From the NCBI RefSeq assembly GCF_014904695.1, contig NZ_JACXXN010000025.1, positions 23,250-87,249 on the forward strand: DNA of 64,000 nt. The letters are read 5' to 3'. Positions 47,761-58,957 of this stretch are shown here, one piece after another. The position numbers were made by a program, and so were the translations under genes. Every line of letters starts with the position of its first letter. Position 1 is the first letter of the stretch. The DNA is from Nostoc sp. MG11. Its GTDB lineage: Bacteria > Cyanobacteriota > Cyanobacteriia > Cyanobacteriales > Nostocaceae. The notes under the pieces are model-generated. The model did no database searches, was not told the origin of the DNA, and saw only the letters and a list, made by a program, of their open reading frames with translations.

Positions 47761-50352
47761 TTAAAACCTTTCACCAATACCAAAGTTGATGCGACTATCA
47801 CCGTCATCGTTAATGCCGTAGTCAATGCGAATTGGCCCTAATGGCGACTGCACGCGCACGCCAAGACCGTAGCCGTAGCCGCTGCCGCTTTTGTTCAAAA
47901 CCTCAGCTGTCCTAGTACTAGTTCCCAGGTCAGTGCCAAGATCAAAAAACAGTGCGCCGCTGACTACTGAGAAAACTGGGAAGCGATACTCAACAGATGC
48001 TTGTACGTAGCTGCGTCCACTACCTAGCGCTCCTTCTTCATAACCACGGACGGAGTTGCTACCACCAAGAGTAAAGGCTTCGTAGGGCGGCAAGTCACCA
48101 AGGATAGTTCCCGCTTGCAAGTTAAATGCTAGGGTTTGTGGCCCTTTGGTGAAGTTGGTAAAGCTTACGGGTAAATATTGGCTGTAGCTGCCTCTTAATC
48201 TGGTGAGGAAAATGCTACCTAGTCCTATTGGCACTGACTGATCGACTCCAAAACGCAGATAAGAACCGCTGGTGGGTTGTAAAGGATTATTACGGCGATC
48301 GCGCTGTGCCCCTAATTGAACTAACACTAAATCGTCTTCACCTTCCCCAGAGAAGCTAAGAGGAACTGTTGTGCCAGGGCGGAGGGTTCCATCATCATTA
48401 AATATTGCTCCTTGCCTTCTCAGGTCGCCATCACGATCGCGGGTGGAAACTCGTTGATACTGTAAACCTGCTGAAGCCGTCCATTCTGAAGGTCTGTAGG
48501 GATTGGCGCTCAAAGGACGGGTAAAGGTGATACCGCCACCTAAACGAAGAACACGGGGGCGATCGCCTTCATCTGTTTGCCCTTCTTGAAAAGTCCTAAT
48601 GTCGTCATCTTTGCCATCAAAGATTAACGAAATGGAACTGCGACGAAAAATATTGGCAGTATAAGAAGTCCGGTAAGGATCTCCCGCAATCCAGGGATCT
48701 GTAAATCGCAGATCAAACAGCAGTTCTCGCTGTCCCACTTGCACCTCTGCTCCCAGTTTTTGGTTTCTGCCGTTCAGGTTTTGCTGCTGATAGCTAACAG
48801 TACCAAATAGTCCACTGGCAGAACTAAACCCAGCTCCAGCGGCAATAGAACCACTGCTACGCTCAGCCACATTCACTACTACATCGACTTTGCTGGGGTC
48901 AGTACCAGGATCAAGGGAGACATTCACATCTTCAAACAGTCCCAGTCCGTATATCCGCTGTAAGTCTCTTTGCACTGTGTTGCGGTTGAATACTTGTCCG
49001 GGCTTCAACTCCACTTCTCGCGTAATAATATACTCCTGTGTCCGACCCCGAATCGGTTGTCCCTTTTCGTCTGTCTCCTGACCCTCTTTATTACGGAACC
49101 GGACTCTAATATTCTCGACTACACCTTCTGCTACTTGTAGTGTCACAACTCCGTTTTCAGCAACTTGTGGCGCTCCAATTACGTTGGCTAGCACATAACC
49201 TTGATCTTGATATCGCTTGGTTAACTGCTTGATGCCTTCCTGTAAGTCACGCAAGTTGAGAATTCTGCCGTACTGTTCGCGAAAGATTTCATCCACCGTA
49301 TTAGCAGGGATTACAGAGGCTACCCCAGTGCCAGGATTGGCTTGCACTTGCACTTTAGACAAAACGGGGTTTGGCTGTACGATAAAGCTCACGCGCACTC
49401 CTAAAGGGGTATCTTCTGGAGTTGCCTGAACGTTGGAGAAGAAGCCAGTACCAAAGATGGCGTTAATATCTTCTTGCAGTTGGGAGCGGGTTGTTGTTCG
49501 CCCTGGTTGGGTACGAATGACTCTGTAAACTTGACTTTCTAGTTCCGGTGATAATTGTCCTGTCTGAGATGTGATTGCTACCTCCGATACCAACACACGA
49601 GGCTCATTTGCTTCCGGGGTAGGAGATGGCTGTTGAGTATTTCCTGGTGTTGTAGGGAATGCAGGCGGATTGACGTTTTCCTGACTGGGAGTGGTGTCAG
49701 GTGTTGAGAAAGGAGCTTGTTGCTGAGTTCCTGGGGCTGGCGCTGGAATTTCTGGAGCGGGAGACGGCTGTTGAGTATTTCCTGGTGTTGTGGGGACTCC
49801 AGGTGTTGCTGCGGGTGGGTCGAAGTTTTCTTGACCAGGAGTGATGCCAGGCGTTAAGAAAGGCGTTTGCTGTTGATTCTCTGGGGATACAGGTGTAGGC
49901 GCAGGCGGATTGCCATTGTTCAGATTTGGAGTGCTGCTAGGGGTTGAGGAAGGTGTTTGTTGTTGAGTAGCTGGGGGTGAAATTTCTGGAGTAGGAGACG
50001 GCTGTTGAGTAGGATTTTGGTTGATTTGAGGAGTTTGTGCAGTTTTTGGCGTCGTGGCGGTTGGCACTATTATTTCTGATGTCGCCAGCGATGCTGAGTT
50101 GATTGTTAATGCTTTGACAGATGGAGATTGGAGAGAATCTATCTTTGAAACCTCTTTTGGTTTGAGGCGAGATTTCAGCCTTTCAATAGAGTGACTCCGA
50201 TCGCTGTCTTTTTCTAGTTGCTGATTTGTTTCTAGGGTAGAAACCTCTGTTGTCTGTTTTAAACTGTCAGCGGTTTGTGCATTTGCACTTAATGAGCCGC
50301 CCAAAGGGGCTGCAATTGCCACCGCTGCTACCAATACGGGGGATAAACGCAT
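47761..50352 (-). CDS. bamA: Outer-membrane protein assembly factor, BamA/Omp85 family
   Basis: Omp85 inserts beta-barrel proteins into the outer membrane. From ATG 50352 it has a signal peptide (RLSPVLVAAVAIAAPLGG), a Pro/Thr/Gln-rich region of about 180 residues with three or four degenerate repeats, three POTRA domains (about 240-500) and a C-terminal 16-strand barrel ending in INFGIGERF. An in-frame GTG nine codons upstream (50379) is an alternative; AGAGGA lies between the two and favours the ATG. It heads the lpx block, which suits a shared outer-membrane role. The N-terminal repeat region is unusual. Confidence 0.94.
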   Translation of the reverse strand: MRLSPVLVAAVAIAAPLGGSLSANAQTADSLKQTTEVSTLETNQQLEKDSDRSHSIERLKSRLKPKEVSKIDSLQSPSVKALTINSASLATSEIIVPTATTPKTAQTPQINQNPTQQPSPTPEISPPATQQQTPSSTPSSTPNLNNGNPPAPTPVSPENQQQTPFLTPGITPGQENFDPPAATPGVPTTPGNTQQPSPAPEIPAPAPGTQQQAPFSTPDTTPSQENVNPPAFPTTPGNTQQPSPTPEANEPRVLVSEVAITSQTGQLSPELESQVYRVIRTQPGRTTTRSQLQEDINAIFGTGFFSNVQATPEDTPLGVRVSFIVQPNPVLSKVQVQANPGTGVASVIPANTVDEIFREQYGRILNLRDLQEGIKQLTKRYQDQGYVLANVIGAPQVAENGVVTLQVAEGVVENIRVRFRNKEGQETDEKGQPIRGRTQEYIITREVELKPGQVFNRNTVQRDLQRIYGLGLFEDVNVSLDPGTDPSKVDVVVNVAERSSGSIAAGAGFSSASGLFGTVSYQQQNLNGRNQKLGAEVQVGQRELLFDLRFTDPWIAGDPYRTSYTANIFRRSSISLIFDGKDDDIRTFQEGQTDEGDRPRVLRLGGGITFTRPLSANPYRPSEWTASAGLQYQRVSTRDRDGDLRRQGAIFNDDGTLRPGTTVPLSFSGEGEDDLVLVQLGAQRDRRNNPLQPTSGSYLRFGVDQSVPIGLGSIFLTRLRGSYSQYLPVSFTNFTKGPQTLAFNLQAGTILGDLPPYEAFTLGGSNSVRGYEEGALGSGRSYVQASVEYRFPVFSVVSGALFFDLGTDLGTSTRTAEVLNKSGSGYGYGLGVRVQSPLGPIRIDYGINDDGDSRINFGIGERF

Positions 50353-50473
50353 TTTATTTACATTCCTCTTCACGACCACACACCATTACGGACTTGTCAT
50401 TTGTCATTTGTCCTTTGTAACTAATGACAAATAACAATGGGCAATCCACACGAGTTTAGTTTATTTTTGCCCA

Positions 50474-51211
50474 CTAATTATTACTTTCTACTGCTTTTAG
50501 GACTCTTTGTAAGACCTCCTGGTAGGCATTCTCTACATTTCCTAAGTCTCGACGGAAACGGTCTTTGTCCATTACTCGGCGCTTAGAGTCACCTTCTGCT
50601 GTATCCCACAAACGGCAGGTGTCGGGGCTAATTTCATCTGCCAAGAGCAACTGCTGTTGTGAGTCCAAACCAAACTCTAGTTTGAAGTCTACTAGGGTAA
50701 TGCCGCACCGCTGCCAAAAGTCTCTGAGAAACTCGTTGATTTGTAGTGCTAGATGTATAATAGCGTCCACTTGTTCCGGGGTGGCTAGTTCCATTAGGTA
50801 CAGGCGATCGCGTGTCAGCAAAGGATCTCCCAATTGATCATTTTTATAATAAAACTCTACCAAAGGCTGTTTCAGAACTGTGCCTAGCGGCAACCCCGTT
50901 TGCTGGCACAGGCTTCCAGCAGCAATATTTCTGACAACTACTTCTAATGGCAAAATCTTGACTGCTCTGACTCGCATCTGATTAGGAGCAGGGCTGTCAA
51001 TAAAGTGAGTTTTAATGCCATGCGCCTCCAACTGCTGAAATAGCTGGCTGGAAATAATACAGTTAATTTTTCCCTTTCCTTGGATGCTGCCACGCTTTTG
51101 GGCATTAAACGCAGTGGCATCGTCTTTAAAATCAGCCAACAAGACTTCTGGATCGTCCGTTGTATAGAGAATTTTTGCTTTGCCTTCGTATAGCTTGGAA
51201 TTAACAGACAT
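50474..51211 (-). CDS. purC: Phosphoribosylaminoimidazole-succinocarboxamide synthase
   Basis: PurC condenses CAIR with aspartate in purine synthesis. The 245-residue protein has LYEGKAKILYTTDDPEVL, VVVRNIAAGSL, DFKLEFGLD and LADEISPDTCRLWD, all family signatures. It precedes bamA at 121 bp, which is a heptamer-containing spacer. This purC-bamA-lpx order is common in cyanobacteria. Confidence 0.97.
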   Translation of the reverse strand: MSVNSKLYEGKAKILYTTDDPEVLLADFKDDATAFNAQKRGSIQGKGKINCIISSQLFQQLEAHGIKTHFIDSPAPNQMRVRAVKILPLEVVVRNIAAGSLCQQTGLPLGTVLKQPLVEFYYKNDQLGDPLLTRDRLYLMELATPEQVDAIIHLALQINEFLRDFWQRCGITLVDFKLEFGLDSQQQLLLADEISPDTCRLWDTAEGDSKRRVMDKDRFRRDLGNVENAYQEVLQRVLKAVESNN

Positions 51212-51544
51212 GATGGCAGATAAAATTTTAGGCGATTAGCAGCTTTTGTCCTTTTAGGCTTCACCATTTTATCTTTAGTTATTAGCCATTGGCCATTTAG
51301 TCGGTTAACACTGGTTTGGTAGCCAGGACCACAAAACTCCTAGATCACATCTAACTTTTAACAGACGACAATTATTTTTGATACGTGATATGTTCTACAT
51401 GCGTCCTTCTATATACTTAGTTGTAATTATTTTTGCAGAAATAAAATTATAATAATATATACAAGTATTTATTAATACTTAGTAATAGTGGTTTCAAGTG
51501 AAGTTAATTACAATCAGAGTTCTCATAGATAAATAAAGAAATAG
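51212..51544. other. AT-rich region upstream of purC
   Basis: 333 bp with the purC promoter. A 7-bp stem AAGTATT-tatt-AATACTT lies at 51463-51480. No gene or clear -10/-35 pair was recognised. Confidence 0.4.
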
Positions 51545-51700
51545 ATTGGCAATTGGCAGGAAGGTAAACTATCCTATGTTGTCAGTGTTAGAGATTCTTT
51601 ATTTGTTGTCAACTTGGATGAAAGTACTTCAACCTTTATCCTCTACAAAGCCCAAATCGACCAACTCCCGCACAACCTTTCTGGAAGAAGGATTCGATGA
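51545..51700 (+). pseudogene. Possible decayed reading frame without a start codon
   Basis: A 51-codon stretch right after a TAG has no ATG/GTG/TTG at its beginning, yet its translation (SYVVSVRDSLFVVNLDES followed by FILYKAQIDQLPHNLSGRR) has the alternating pattern of a real beta-strand protein. It ends in TGA at 51698-51700. It could be the tail of a broken gene. No family was recognised. Confidence 0.3.
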
Positions 51701-51784
51701 TTTTATTTCTCCTAGTCTGACAAACAGGAGATGAGATGGCGAGTGATTCTGCTTTAGATATTAAAACAGGAGGGAGTTAAATAA

Positions 51785-52060
51785 ATGGAGAGAAAAATAG
51801 TGAATAAAGATGATTTTCTCTATCCTCGTGGTCGTTACTATGGTCAGGTAAAACCAGAAAACTTGGTTTTTAATGCAAATCTACAGGAATTTGCTCAACG
51901 AGTTAGTTACATCTGCAACTTAGAAACAGGTGGAAAATTACCTCCAGGTGAAGCCTACGAACAAATCAAGGATTTGTGGAAACAGTTGAAACGCACAAAA
52001 AAACAACTAAAAATTGGCGAAGAACCGTTTCAGAGTGACCAAGGGGATATTGAAGATTAA
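51785..52060 (+). CDS. Conserved cyanobacterial small protein (DUF7219-like)
   Basis: 91 residues, acidic C-terminus and Lys-rich centre. The pattern DFLYPRGRYYGQVKPENLVFNANLQEF, in two blocks, and LETGGKLPPGEAYEQIKDLWKQLK matches a small cyanobacterial family whose function is unknown. The gene has a strong AGGAGGGAG ribosome-binding site about 9 bases before ATG 51785. It converges on the cyclase gene. Confidence 0.8.
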   Translation: MERKIVNKDDFLYPRGRYYGQVKPENLVFNANLQEFAQRVSYICNLETGGKLPPGEAYEQIKDLWKQLKRTKKQLKIGEEPFQSDQGDIED

Positions 52061-52103
52061 GAAATTAGTCCAAAGTCAAAATATTGACCCTTGACGTTTT
52101 TGA

Positions 52104-55100
52104 TTATTTAACAATCATTGTCCAGACACCATCCCAAGATTTAGGAGGTGGCGTTTGTTGATAATTACGAGTACGTTCTAGGTAGATATCAACAGCTTGA
52201 TCTGTGGGTCGGATGTGTTTAGCAGCTTCAAAACAGGCGATGGCCTGTTCAAAATTGCGCGATAAATAAGCAGCACGTCCAGTTTGGTAATGGAATAAAA
52301 ATTCTTGAGTGTTGGCATCTAGGGGGGTGCTGCGATCGCCAATTAACTCGTAGATGTTCACTGCTTGGTGTTTACCCTTGACCCGAATTTTATCTAACTG
52401 GCGAACCCAAATGCGATCGCTGCACAGTTGGTAAGTAAATTCACTCAAAAGTATGTCACAGCCATATTCCTTAGTGACTGCTTCTAAACGGGAACTCAAA
52501 TTCACACTATCCCCAATAACGGTATAGTCCATCCGCTTGCGGGAACCGATATTCCCTGAAACAACTTCACCAGAACTAATTCCAATACCAATATGGATTT
52601 GTGGCTGCGCCTGGATAAATCGCCGATGGTTAAATTCTTTTAGGCGGTGTCGCATATCTAACGCCGATTGCACCGCCCTCCAAGCATGATTTTCTGTAAG
52701 TGGTAGTGGCGCACCAAATACCGCCATTAAGGCATCACCAATAAATTTGTCTAAAGTACCTTCATAGTTAAAAACTGCCTCTACCATCGTTTCAAAATAC
52801 TGATTGAGCAGCGACACCACCTCAGCCGCACCGAGATTTTCTGTAAGGGTTGTGTAGCCCCGGATATCAGAAAATAAGATAGTTACTTCCTTGCGTTCGC
52901 CTACCATTAAGGCATCTTCTCCCAATGCCATAACTTGCTCAGCCACATGGGGCGTCAGGTAGCGGGACATGGTAGTTTTCATCCGTTTTTCCTGGCTGAT
53001 ATCTTCCAAAACCACCAAACCGCCCCTGACTCCGCCTTCTGGGTTTGTCAAGGGATTGACAGTAAGATTGATGCTGCGTTCTAATTTTTGTACCTGGTTA
53101 GAGGTGAGCAACTCAGATTGTGAAGTCAAGGGTTGATTCCAGGGAATGAAAACATCTGAGTTAGTGCGATCGCGCACTGCTAAAATGTAACAACCTTGTT
53201 GATTATTGGGTAATACAGAGCTAGCGTTATGATGAACCAGCTTTGTATAATGGTTTGCCAAATCATGGGACTGGCGAAAAGGTTCTCCAATCTGGGAAGC
53301 AGATGCGTTGGGAAATCCAGATGTTATAGCGGTTCTAGAGGCAGTAAGTGGGTGATGGCGAGGATCACCTTGAGGAACCAGCCTCACTGGCTTGTCTTTT
53401 GACGGCTGCTCTGTGACAATAACTGTCATCAGTTCTGGCGATTTATGGACACCTTCTGGGCGGCTTCCCGGAGAGTAAGTACTAATATCTAACTCATGTT
53501 CTTGAGTTTCACTCGTTACCTGGCACTCAGCAACGCCATTTGGTACAACAGGGGGAACCTCGCGATCGCCCTTGGCGTCCTCTTCTAAAGAAAAAAGTTC
53601 TGATAGTTGGAAGTCTCCGTTTTCACAACTTTCTTGCACACACTGATCCCTCAGTACTTGGTAAACTCCCACCGTCAAACTTTGCTCTGGCACATAATGT
53701 TTAGCCCCAGTTTTTAAACTATCTACCAGCCGCATTTGGAGATTTTCAATCGGTACAACCTCCCAAACTAGGCGACCAATCAAATTTTGTTCCCATAAAA
53801 GCTTGTTATTTTTCGTATGAGCCTCCCCCAAAGGACAACCCAACAACTCCAGTGCCGCGTCATTGATTGTGACAATCCGACCTGCCATATCTGTAGAAAT
53901 CACAGCATCCGACAGACTTTGCAAAATATCTTTTTGATATTGTTTTTCTAAAAGTACATTTTCAAACAGGCGGGCATTTTCCAGAGCAATTCCTGCTTGG
54001 ATATTAAAGGCCCGCATAAACTCTTCATCAGAGGCGGTAAAACTGCCTTGTTGCTTATTAATTAATTGCGTGACACCAATTAATTCATTTGCCGAATTAA
54101 ATACTGGCAAACACAAAATATTGCGAGTTACATACCCAGTCTTTCTATCTGTAGTTGGATCAAAGCGGGGGTCTTTGTAGGCATCGGCAATGTTTAATGC
54201 TTCACCAGTGGAAGCCACATAGCCGGCAATGCCACGGCTGGCAGAAATGCGGATTTCTACCAAGTTTGTACCATCCGCTGCTACCGCCACCTTCGTCCAG
54301 AGTTCACTCATCTCTTTACGATACAAAAATAGCGTGCTGCGGTCTGCTTGCATTAAAATCCGAGCTTGCTCCATAACTATCTGCAAAGTTGCTTCTAAAT
54401 CCAGACTTTGCCCTAGTGTTTGAGTTGCCCGCAATAGAGCCGTTGCCCCCCGCTGATTGCGAGCTGCTACGTAAAAAGATTGGCAGCTTTCTAGAATAAT
54501 GCCAATAGAAGAGGCAAAGTCTCGAAAACGCTCCTCATCATCTTGATTAAAAGGAATATCCCCAGTTTTATTAGCCAGTTGTACTACTGCTACAGTCTGA
54601 TTTTTGCTACTCACAACTGGCATACATAAAATATTGTGAATCTCGTAGCCCATTTGTTTTTCTAATTCTGGGCTAAATAAAGGGTGAGTAGAGGTTTCAG
54701 ATATATTCAAATATTCACCTGTACTGGCAACATGACCTGGGATACCAACTGTAATAGGAGTACGAATTTCTAAGAATTTTTGGGTATTACCTTGAGGAAC
54801 TTTTGACCATAACTGACCTTTGTCATAGTCAACTAAAAAAATGGCTGTGTGTTCGGCCTGGAGAATTTGACCAATTTTGAGTGTGATGGCTTCTAGCACT
54901 TTCTCCAACATTGTTTCTAGAGCTTCATTATTAATCAGTTCAATGGCTCTTAGAAATTGCTGGAACTCAGCAGTGATGAAGTCTAGTAAGCAAACAAATT
55001 CGTTAACAGATAAGTCTTTGACGCGACGTAGTAGAGCGTGAGTACGATTAACTTGAGTAAGTTCAGTTAATGTAGCCAGGACGCTACCAGGGTTGGGGAG

Positions 55101-55106
55101 TGTCAT
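52104..55106 (-). CDS. GAF-GAF-PAS adenylate cyclase (CyaB type)
   Basis: A 1000-residue class III cyclase. Order: helical N-terminus, GAF1 (about 65-210), GAF2 (about 235-385), a PAS-like domain (about 395-470), a long poorly conserved insert (about 470-730), the cyclase catalytic domain (about 740-925) and a TPR-like tail. Metal aspartates are in ILFSDIRGYTTL and FIGDALMAVFG; the adenine-specifying lysine is in TLDKFIGD, and the partner position is Thr in MDYTVIGD, a substitution known from Anabaena CyaB enzymes. The GAF domains in those proteins bind cAMP. A strong candidate for cAMP signalling; the insert is longer than usual. Confidence 0.9.
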   Translation of the reverse strand: MTLPNPGSVLATLTELTQVNRTHALLRRVKDLSVNEFVCLLDFITAEFQQFLRAIELINNEALETMLEKVLEAITLKIGQILQAEHTAIFLVDYDKGQLWSKVPQGNTQKFLEIRTPITVGIPGHVASTGEYLNISETSTHPLFSPELEKQMGYEIHNILCMPVVSSKNQTVAVVQLANKTGDIPFNQDDEERFRDFASSIGIILESCQSFYVAARNQRGATALLRATQTLGQSLDLEATLQIVMEQARILMQADRSTLFLYRKEMSELWTKVAVAADGTNLVEIRISASRGIAGYVASTGEALNIADAYKDPRFDPTTDRKTGYVTRNILCLPVFNSANELIGVTQLINKQQGSFTASDEEFMRAFNIQAGIALENARLFENVLLEKQYQKDILQSLSDAVISTDMAGRIVTINDAALELLGCPLGEAHTKNNKLLWEQNLIGRLVWEVVPIENLQMRLVDSLKTGAKHYVPEQSLTVGVYQVLRDQCVQESCENGDFQLSELFSLEEDAKGDREVPPVVPNGVAECQVTSETQEHELDISTYSPGSRPEGVHKSPELMTVIVTEQPSKDKPVRLVPQGDPRHHPLTASRTAITSGFPNASASQIGEPFRQSHDLANHYTKLVHHNASSVLPNNQQGCYILAVRDRTNSDVFIPWNQPLTSQSELLTSNQVQKLERSINLTVNPLTNPEGGVRGGLVVLEDISQEKRMKTTMSRYLTPHVAEQVMALGEDALMVGERKEVTILFSDIRGYTTLTENLGAAEVVSLLNQYFETMVEAVFNYEGTLDKFIGDALMAVFGAPLPLTENHAWRAVQSALDMRHRLKEFNHRRFIQAQPQIHIGIGISSGEVVSGNIGSRKRMDYTVIGDSVNLSSRLEAVTKEYGCDILLSEFTYQLCSDRIWVRQLDKIRVKGKHQAVNIYELIGDRSTPLDANTQEFLFHYQTGRAAYLSRNFEQAIACFEAAKHIRPTDQAVDIYLERTRNYQQTPPPKSWDGVWTMIVK

Positions 55107-55185
55107 AGTAATTTTAAATTTTAGTTTTTAGATACTAGTTTTTTATTTCTGCATAGTAATTCTAAAATCGACATTTCCCAAAATT

Positions 55186-55207
55186 TGGGGCGAGGTTTCC
55201 CGCCCCA
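55186..55207 (-). terminator. Hairpin after sqdX
   Basis: TGGGGCG and CGCCCCA form a 7-bp GC-rich stem with an 8-base loop, 17 bp past the sqdX stop on the minus strand; AAATTTT follows. Plausible intrinsic terminator separating sqdX from the cyclase gene. Confidence 0.55.
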
Positions 55208-55223
55208 GAAGTCAAAATTCTAC

Positions 55224-56360
55224 TTAAACAGCTTTGTCTAACTGTTGCGAAAATATTACTTTTTGATAGTAGTTTTGTAGCTGGCGTGTGGCAGATCCCC
55301 AACCCCAACTCTCTGCTTCTTGACGAGCATTTTGACGAATGATGTCTCGCTGTTGTTTTTGTTGTAATAGGCGAATAGTCGCAGCGATCGCCTCTTGAAT
55401 ATCTGCTGTTGGCTCAAAAAGATATCCATTTACCCCGTCTGTCACAATATCAGGAATTCCTCCAGAACGAGCTGCAACCACTGGACACCCAGCGGCCATT
55501 GCTTCTAGTAAAACTAAGCCTAATGTTTCTGTACGGGAAGGAAAGATAAATGCATCAGCGCTAGCAAAGGCAGAGCCTAATTCTTGTCCCATAAGATATC
55601 CGACAAAATGAGTGTTTGTGCCAGCAAAGTGTTTTTGCAATGCTTGACGGTGCGGCCCATCCCCTACCAATGCCAATCGGGCTTCAGGAATTGCCTCTAA
55701 AATTGGTTTGATACGCTCAATTTCTTTTTCAGCAGAAAGACGCCCAACGTAAAGTAGCAAAGGACTTTCGGGATGATTCTGCGACAAGCGCGATCGCATT
55801 TCCACACTAGCTAAATCGGGGTGAAATAATTCTGTATCCACACCCCTTTGCCATAAATCTACGCGTTCAATACCGTGTGCCGTTAGTTCTTCCATCATCG
55901 CTGTGGAGGTACACAGATTTAATGCTGCTTGATTATGAGCACTTTTGAGCAATTCCCACAAAAACCCTTCTAGCATCCCCAAGCCATAATGCTGGAGATA
56001 TTGGGGTAAATGCGTATGATAAGACGCCACTAAGGGAATTTTGAGCATCTTGCTATAAAATATCCCAGACAAACCCAAAACTGCTGGATTTACTACATGA
56101 ATGATATCTGGCTTAAATTGTTCTAAGGTGTAACCAATGGCTGGCCGAGGAAGTGCCATCTTCAATTCTGGATACAATGGCAGAGGAAAGCCAGTAACGC
56201 CGTAAACTTTAGCTCCTTTGTGTTCAGTAATACCTCCATCAGGAGCAATAACTAACACTTGGTCACTATTGCGCTGTAGATGGTCAACGGTGTGACGCAA
56301 GCGCGTCACAATACCGTCAACCTTGGGCAAAAAGGTTTCGGTGAATAGAGCAATTCTCAT
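55224..56360 (-). CDS. sqdX: Sulfoquinovosyltransferase SqdX (GT4)
   Basis: SqdX transfers sulfoquinovose from UDP-sulfoquinovose to diacylglycerol, giving the thylakoid sulfolipid SQDG. The 378-residue GT-B protein begins MRIALFTETFLPKVDGIVTR, and the C-terminal nucleotide-sugar site has the E-x7-E pattern in ETLGLVLLEAMAAGCPVVA. The name is supported by the sqdB gene 325 bp upstream on the same strand. General GT4 function is certain, the substrate follows from context and close family resemblance. Confidence 0.9.
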   Translation of the reverse strand: MRIALFTETFLPKVDGIVTRLRHTVDHLQRNSDQVLVIAPDGGITEHKGAKVYGVTGFPLPLYPELKMALPRPAIGYTLEQFKPDIIHVVNPAVLGLSGIFYSKMLKIPLVASYHTHLPQYLQHYGLGMLEGFLWELLKSAHNQAALNLCTSTAMMEELTAHGIERVDLWQRGVDTELFHPDLASVEMRSRLSQNHPESPLLLYVGRLSAEKEIERIKPILEAIPEARLALVGDGPHRQALQKHFAGTNTHFVGYLMGQELGSAFASADAFIFPSRTETLGLVLLEAMAAGCPVVAARSGGIPDIVTDGVNGYLFEPTADIQEAIAATIRLLQQKQQRDIIRQNARQEAESWGWGSATRQLQNYYQKVIFSQQLDKAV

Positions 56361-56685
56361 AAAAAACTATTCAATCCAGGCAGATAATCGCAGCTTTTTT
56401 TGCATTTAGCTATTAAACACAGAGTAAACTGTCTCGCGTGTTGGAATCAATTCTGCACAGTCAGACTTAATGTTTTGCCGCTGCTTTCGTACAAAATCCG
56501 AGATCACCTCAATGTTCACAATCCAATCTTTAGCGTAAGCACCTGGCATTTTACTACTAGCTGGATGATACGTTTAATAATTAATAATTAATTGGTCGTC
56601 ATACTGTGCTAATAGATGACGACCAGTTTGAGTTTAGCTGCTCACTTGAGTTAAACAAGTGTTACCATCTGTACCCAGGTTTACC
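56361..56685. other. Intergenic region sqdB-sqdX
   Basis: 325 bp with a terminator-like hairpin (56593-56625) and no gene. It probably contains a separate sqdX promoter. Confidence 0.45.
56593..56625 (-). terminator. Perfect 10-bp hairpin after sqdB
   Basis: TGGTCGTCAT and ATGACGACCA flank a 13-base loop about 60 bp beyond the sqdB stop; on the minus strand a T-rich ATTAATTATTAATTATT follows. It suggests that sqdB and sqdX are mainly transcribed separately. Confidence 0.6.
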
Positions 56686-58147
<1,462 letters not shown>

Positions 58148-58672
58148 TTAGGACTTTGGAATGCGATACTGCTGGGCGATGTAATAAAACAAACGGTAGT
58201 AATCTTGAAATTCTTGGCTATCGCTTTGCCCTTGCCAGTAGTATTGCATTTGCCCTTGAGTTAAGGTCAGTGTCATTGAACTTATTTGTTGATTAACTTC
58301 TACTACCAGTACCCCAGATATTCCTTGGGTAGTCCGAAAGTTGGAATTTATCTTTCCTTTCCCGTCTGTAATAGTATCTGGTATCTGATGACTTGCCCAA
58401 CCCCGAATTACTACAGAGTTATGATGCGGTGAAACAAAAGCAATGCCATCATCATTTTCTGGGGTTGGTAAAGAAATCCAGTTACTAGGGTATGGAAACT
58501 CAAAACTATAACGGTAATTGTTATAAGTCTTCCATGTAATAGCTCTAGCGTTAAAACCAGTTGTAGTACACCCGCATAGCATGATGAACAAGCTTAGAAC
58601 TTTGCTAACGCTAAAGGCAAACGCATACCTTCTTCGCTTTAAACAACAGGTTTTAACCGCAGCAGTGGTCAT
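58148..58672 (-). CDS. Putative lipoprotein, conserved cyanobacterial
   Basis: 174 residues from the first ATG (58672). A basic N-terminus (KRRRY) and hydrophobic segment end in LCGC, a lipobox, so a lipid-anchored protein outside the cytoplasm is predicted. The mature part contains YRYSFEFPYPSNWISLPTP and DDGIAFVSPHHNSVVIRGWAS, reminiscent of PsbP-like or stress-related domains, but the family is not certain. The gene is divergent from the RHH gene at 58958. Confidence 0.7.
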   Translation of the reverse strand: MTTAAVKTCCLKRRRYAFAFSVSKVLSLFIMLCGCTTTGFNARAITWKTYNNYRYSFEFPYPSNWISLPTPENDDGIAFVSPHHNSVVIRGWASHQIPDTITDGKGKINSNFRTTQGISGVLVVEVNQQISSMTLTLTQGQMQYYWQGQSDSQEFQDYYRLFYYIAQQYRIPKS

Positions 58673-58957
58673 TATTACACTTTTTACCAAAGTCACTGAA
58701 TTTTGCAAAATTTTCAGAAATACAAATCTCTAACGCTACTACCGTTTTATTTAAATCTGGTAGAAACCGCGTAACCGTTTTATAGATAATAGATAACTTA
58801 GGTCAGTGACAATGTCACTAATGAGAACAATAGATACAGAATACAGATAAGTCTTATTGTAAATAAATGTAACGAAATAGCCGTCAAAACGCTTTGCCAT
58901 CTTGACAATGGTTGGAGGAGCCGATAACGTGATATACATACCCGGGTAAGACCGTTA

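Noticed and set aside
51546..51734. 62-codon plus-strand frame with an ATG beside the DUF7219-like gene
   Set aside because: It overlaps the more protein-like frame at 51545-51700, lacks a ribosome-binding site, and its composition is poor.
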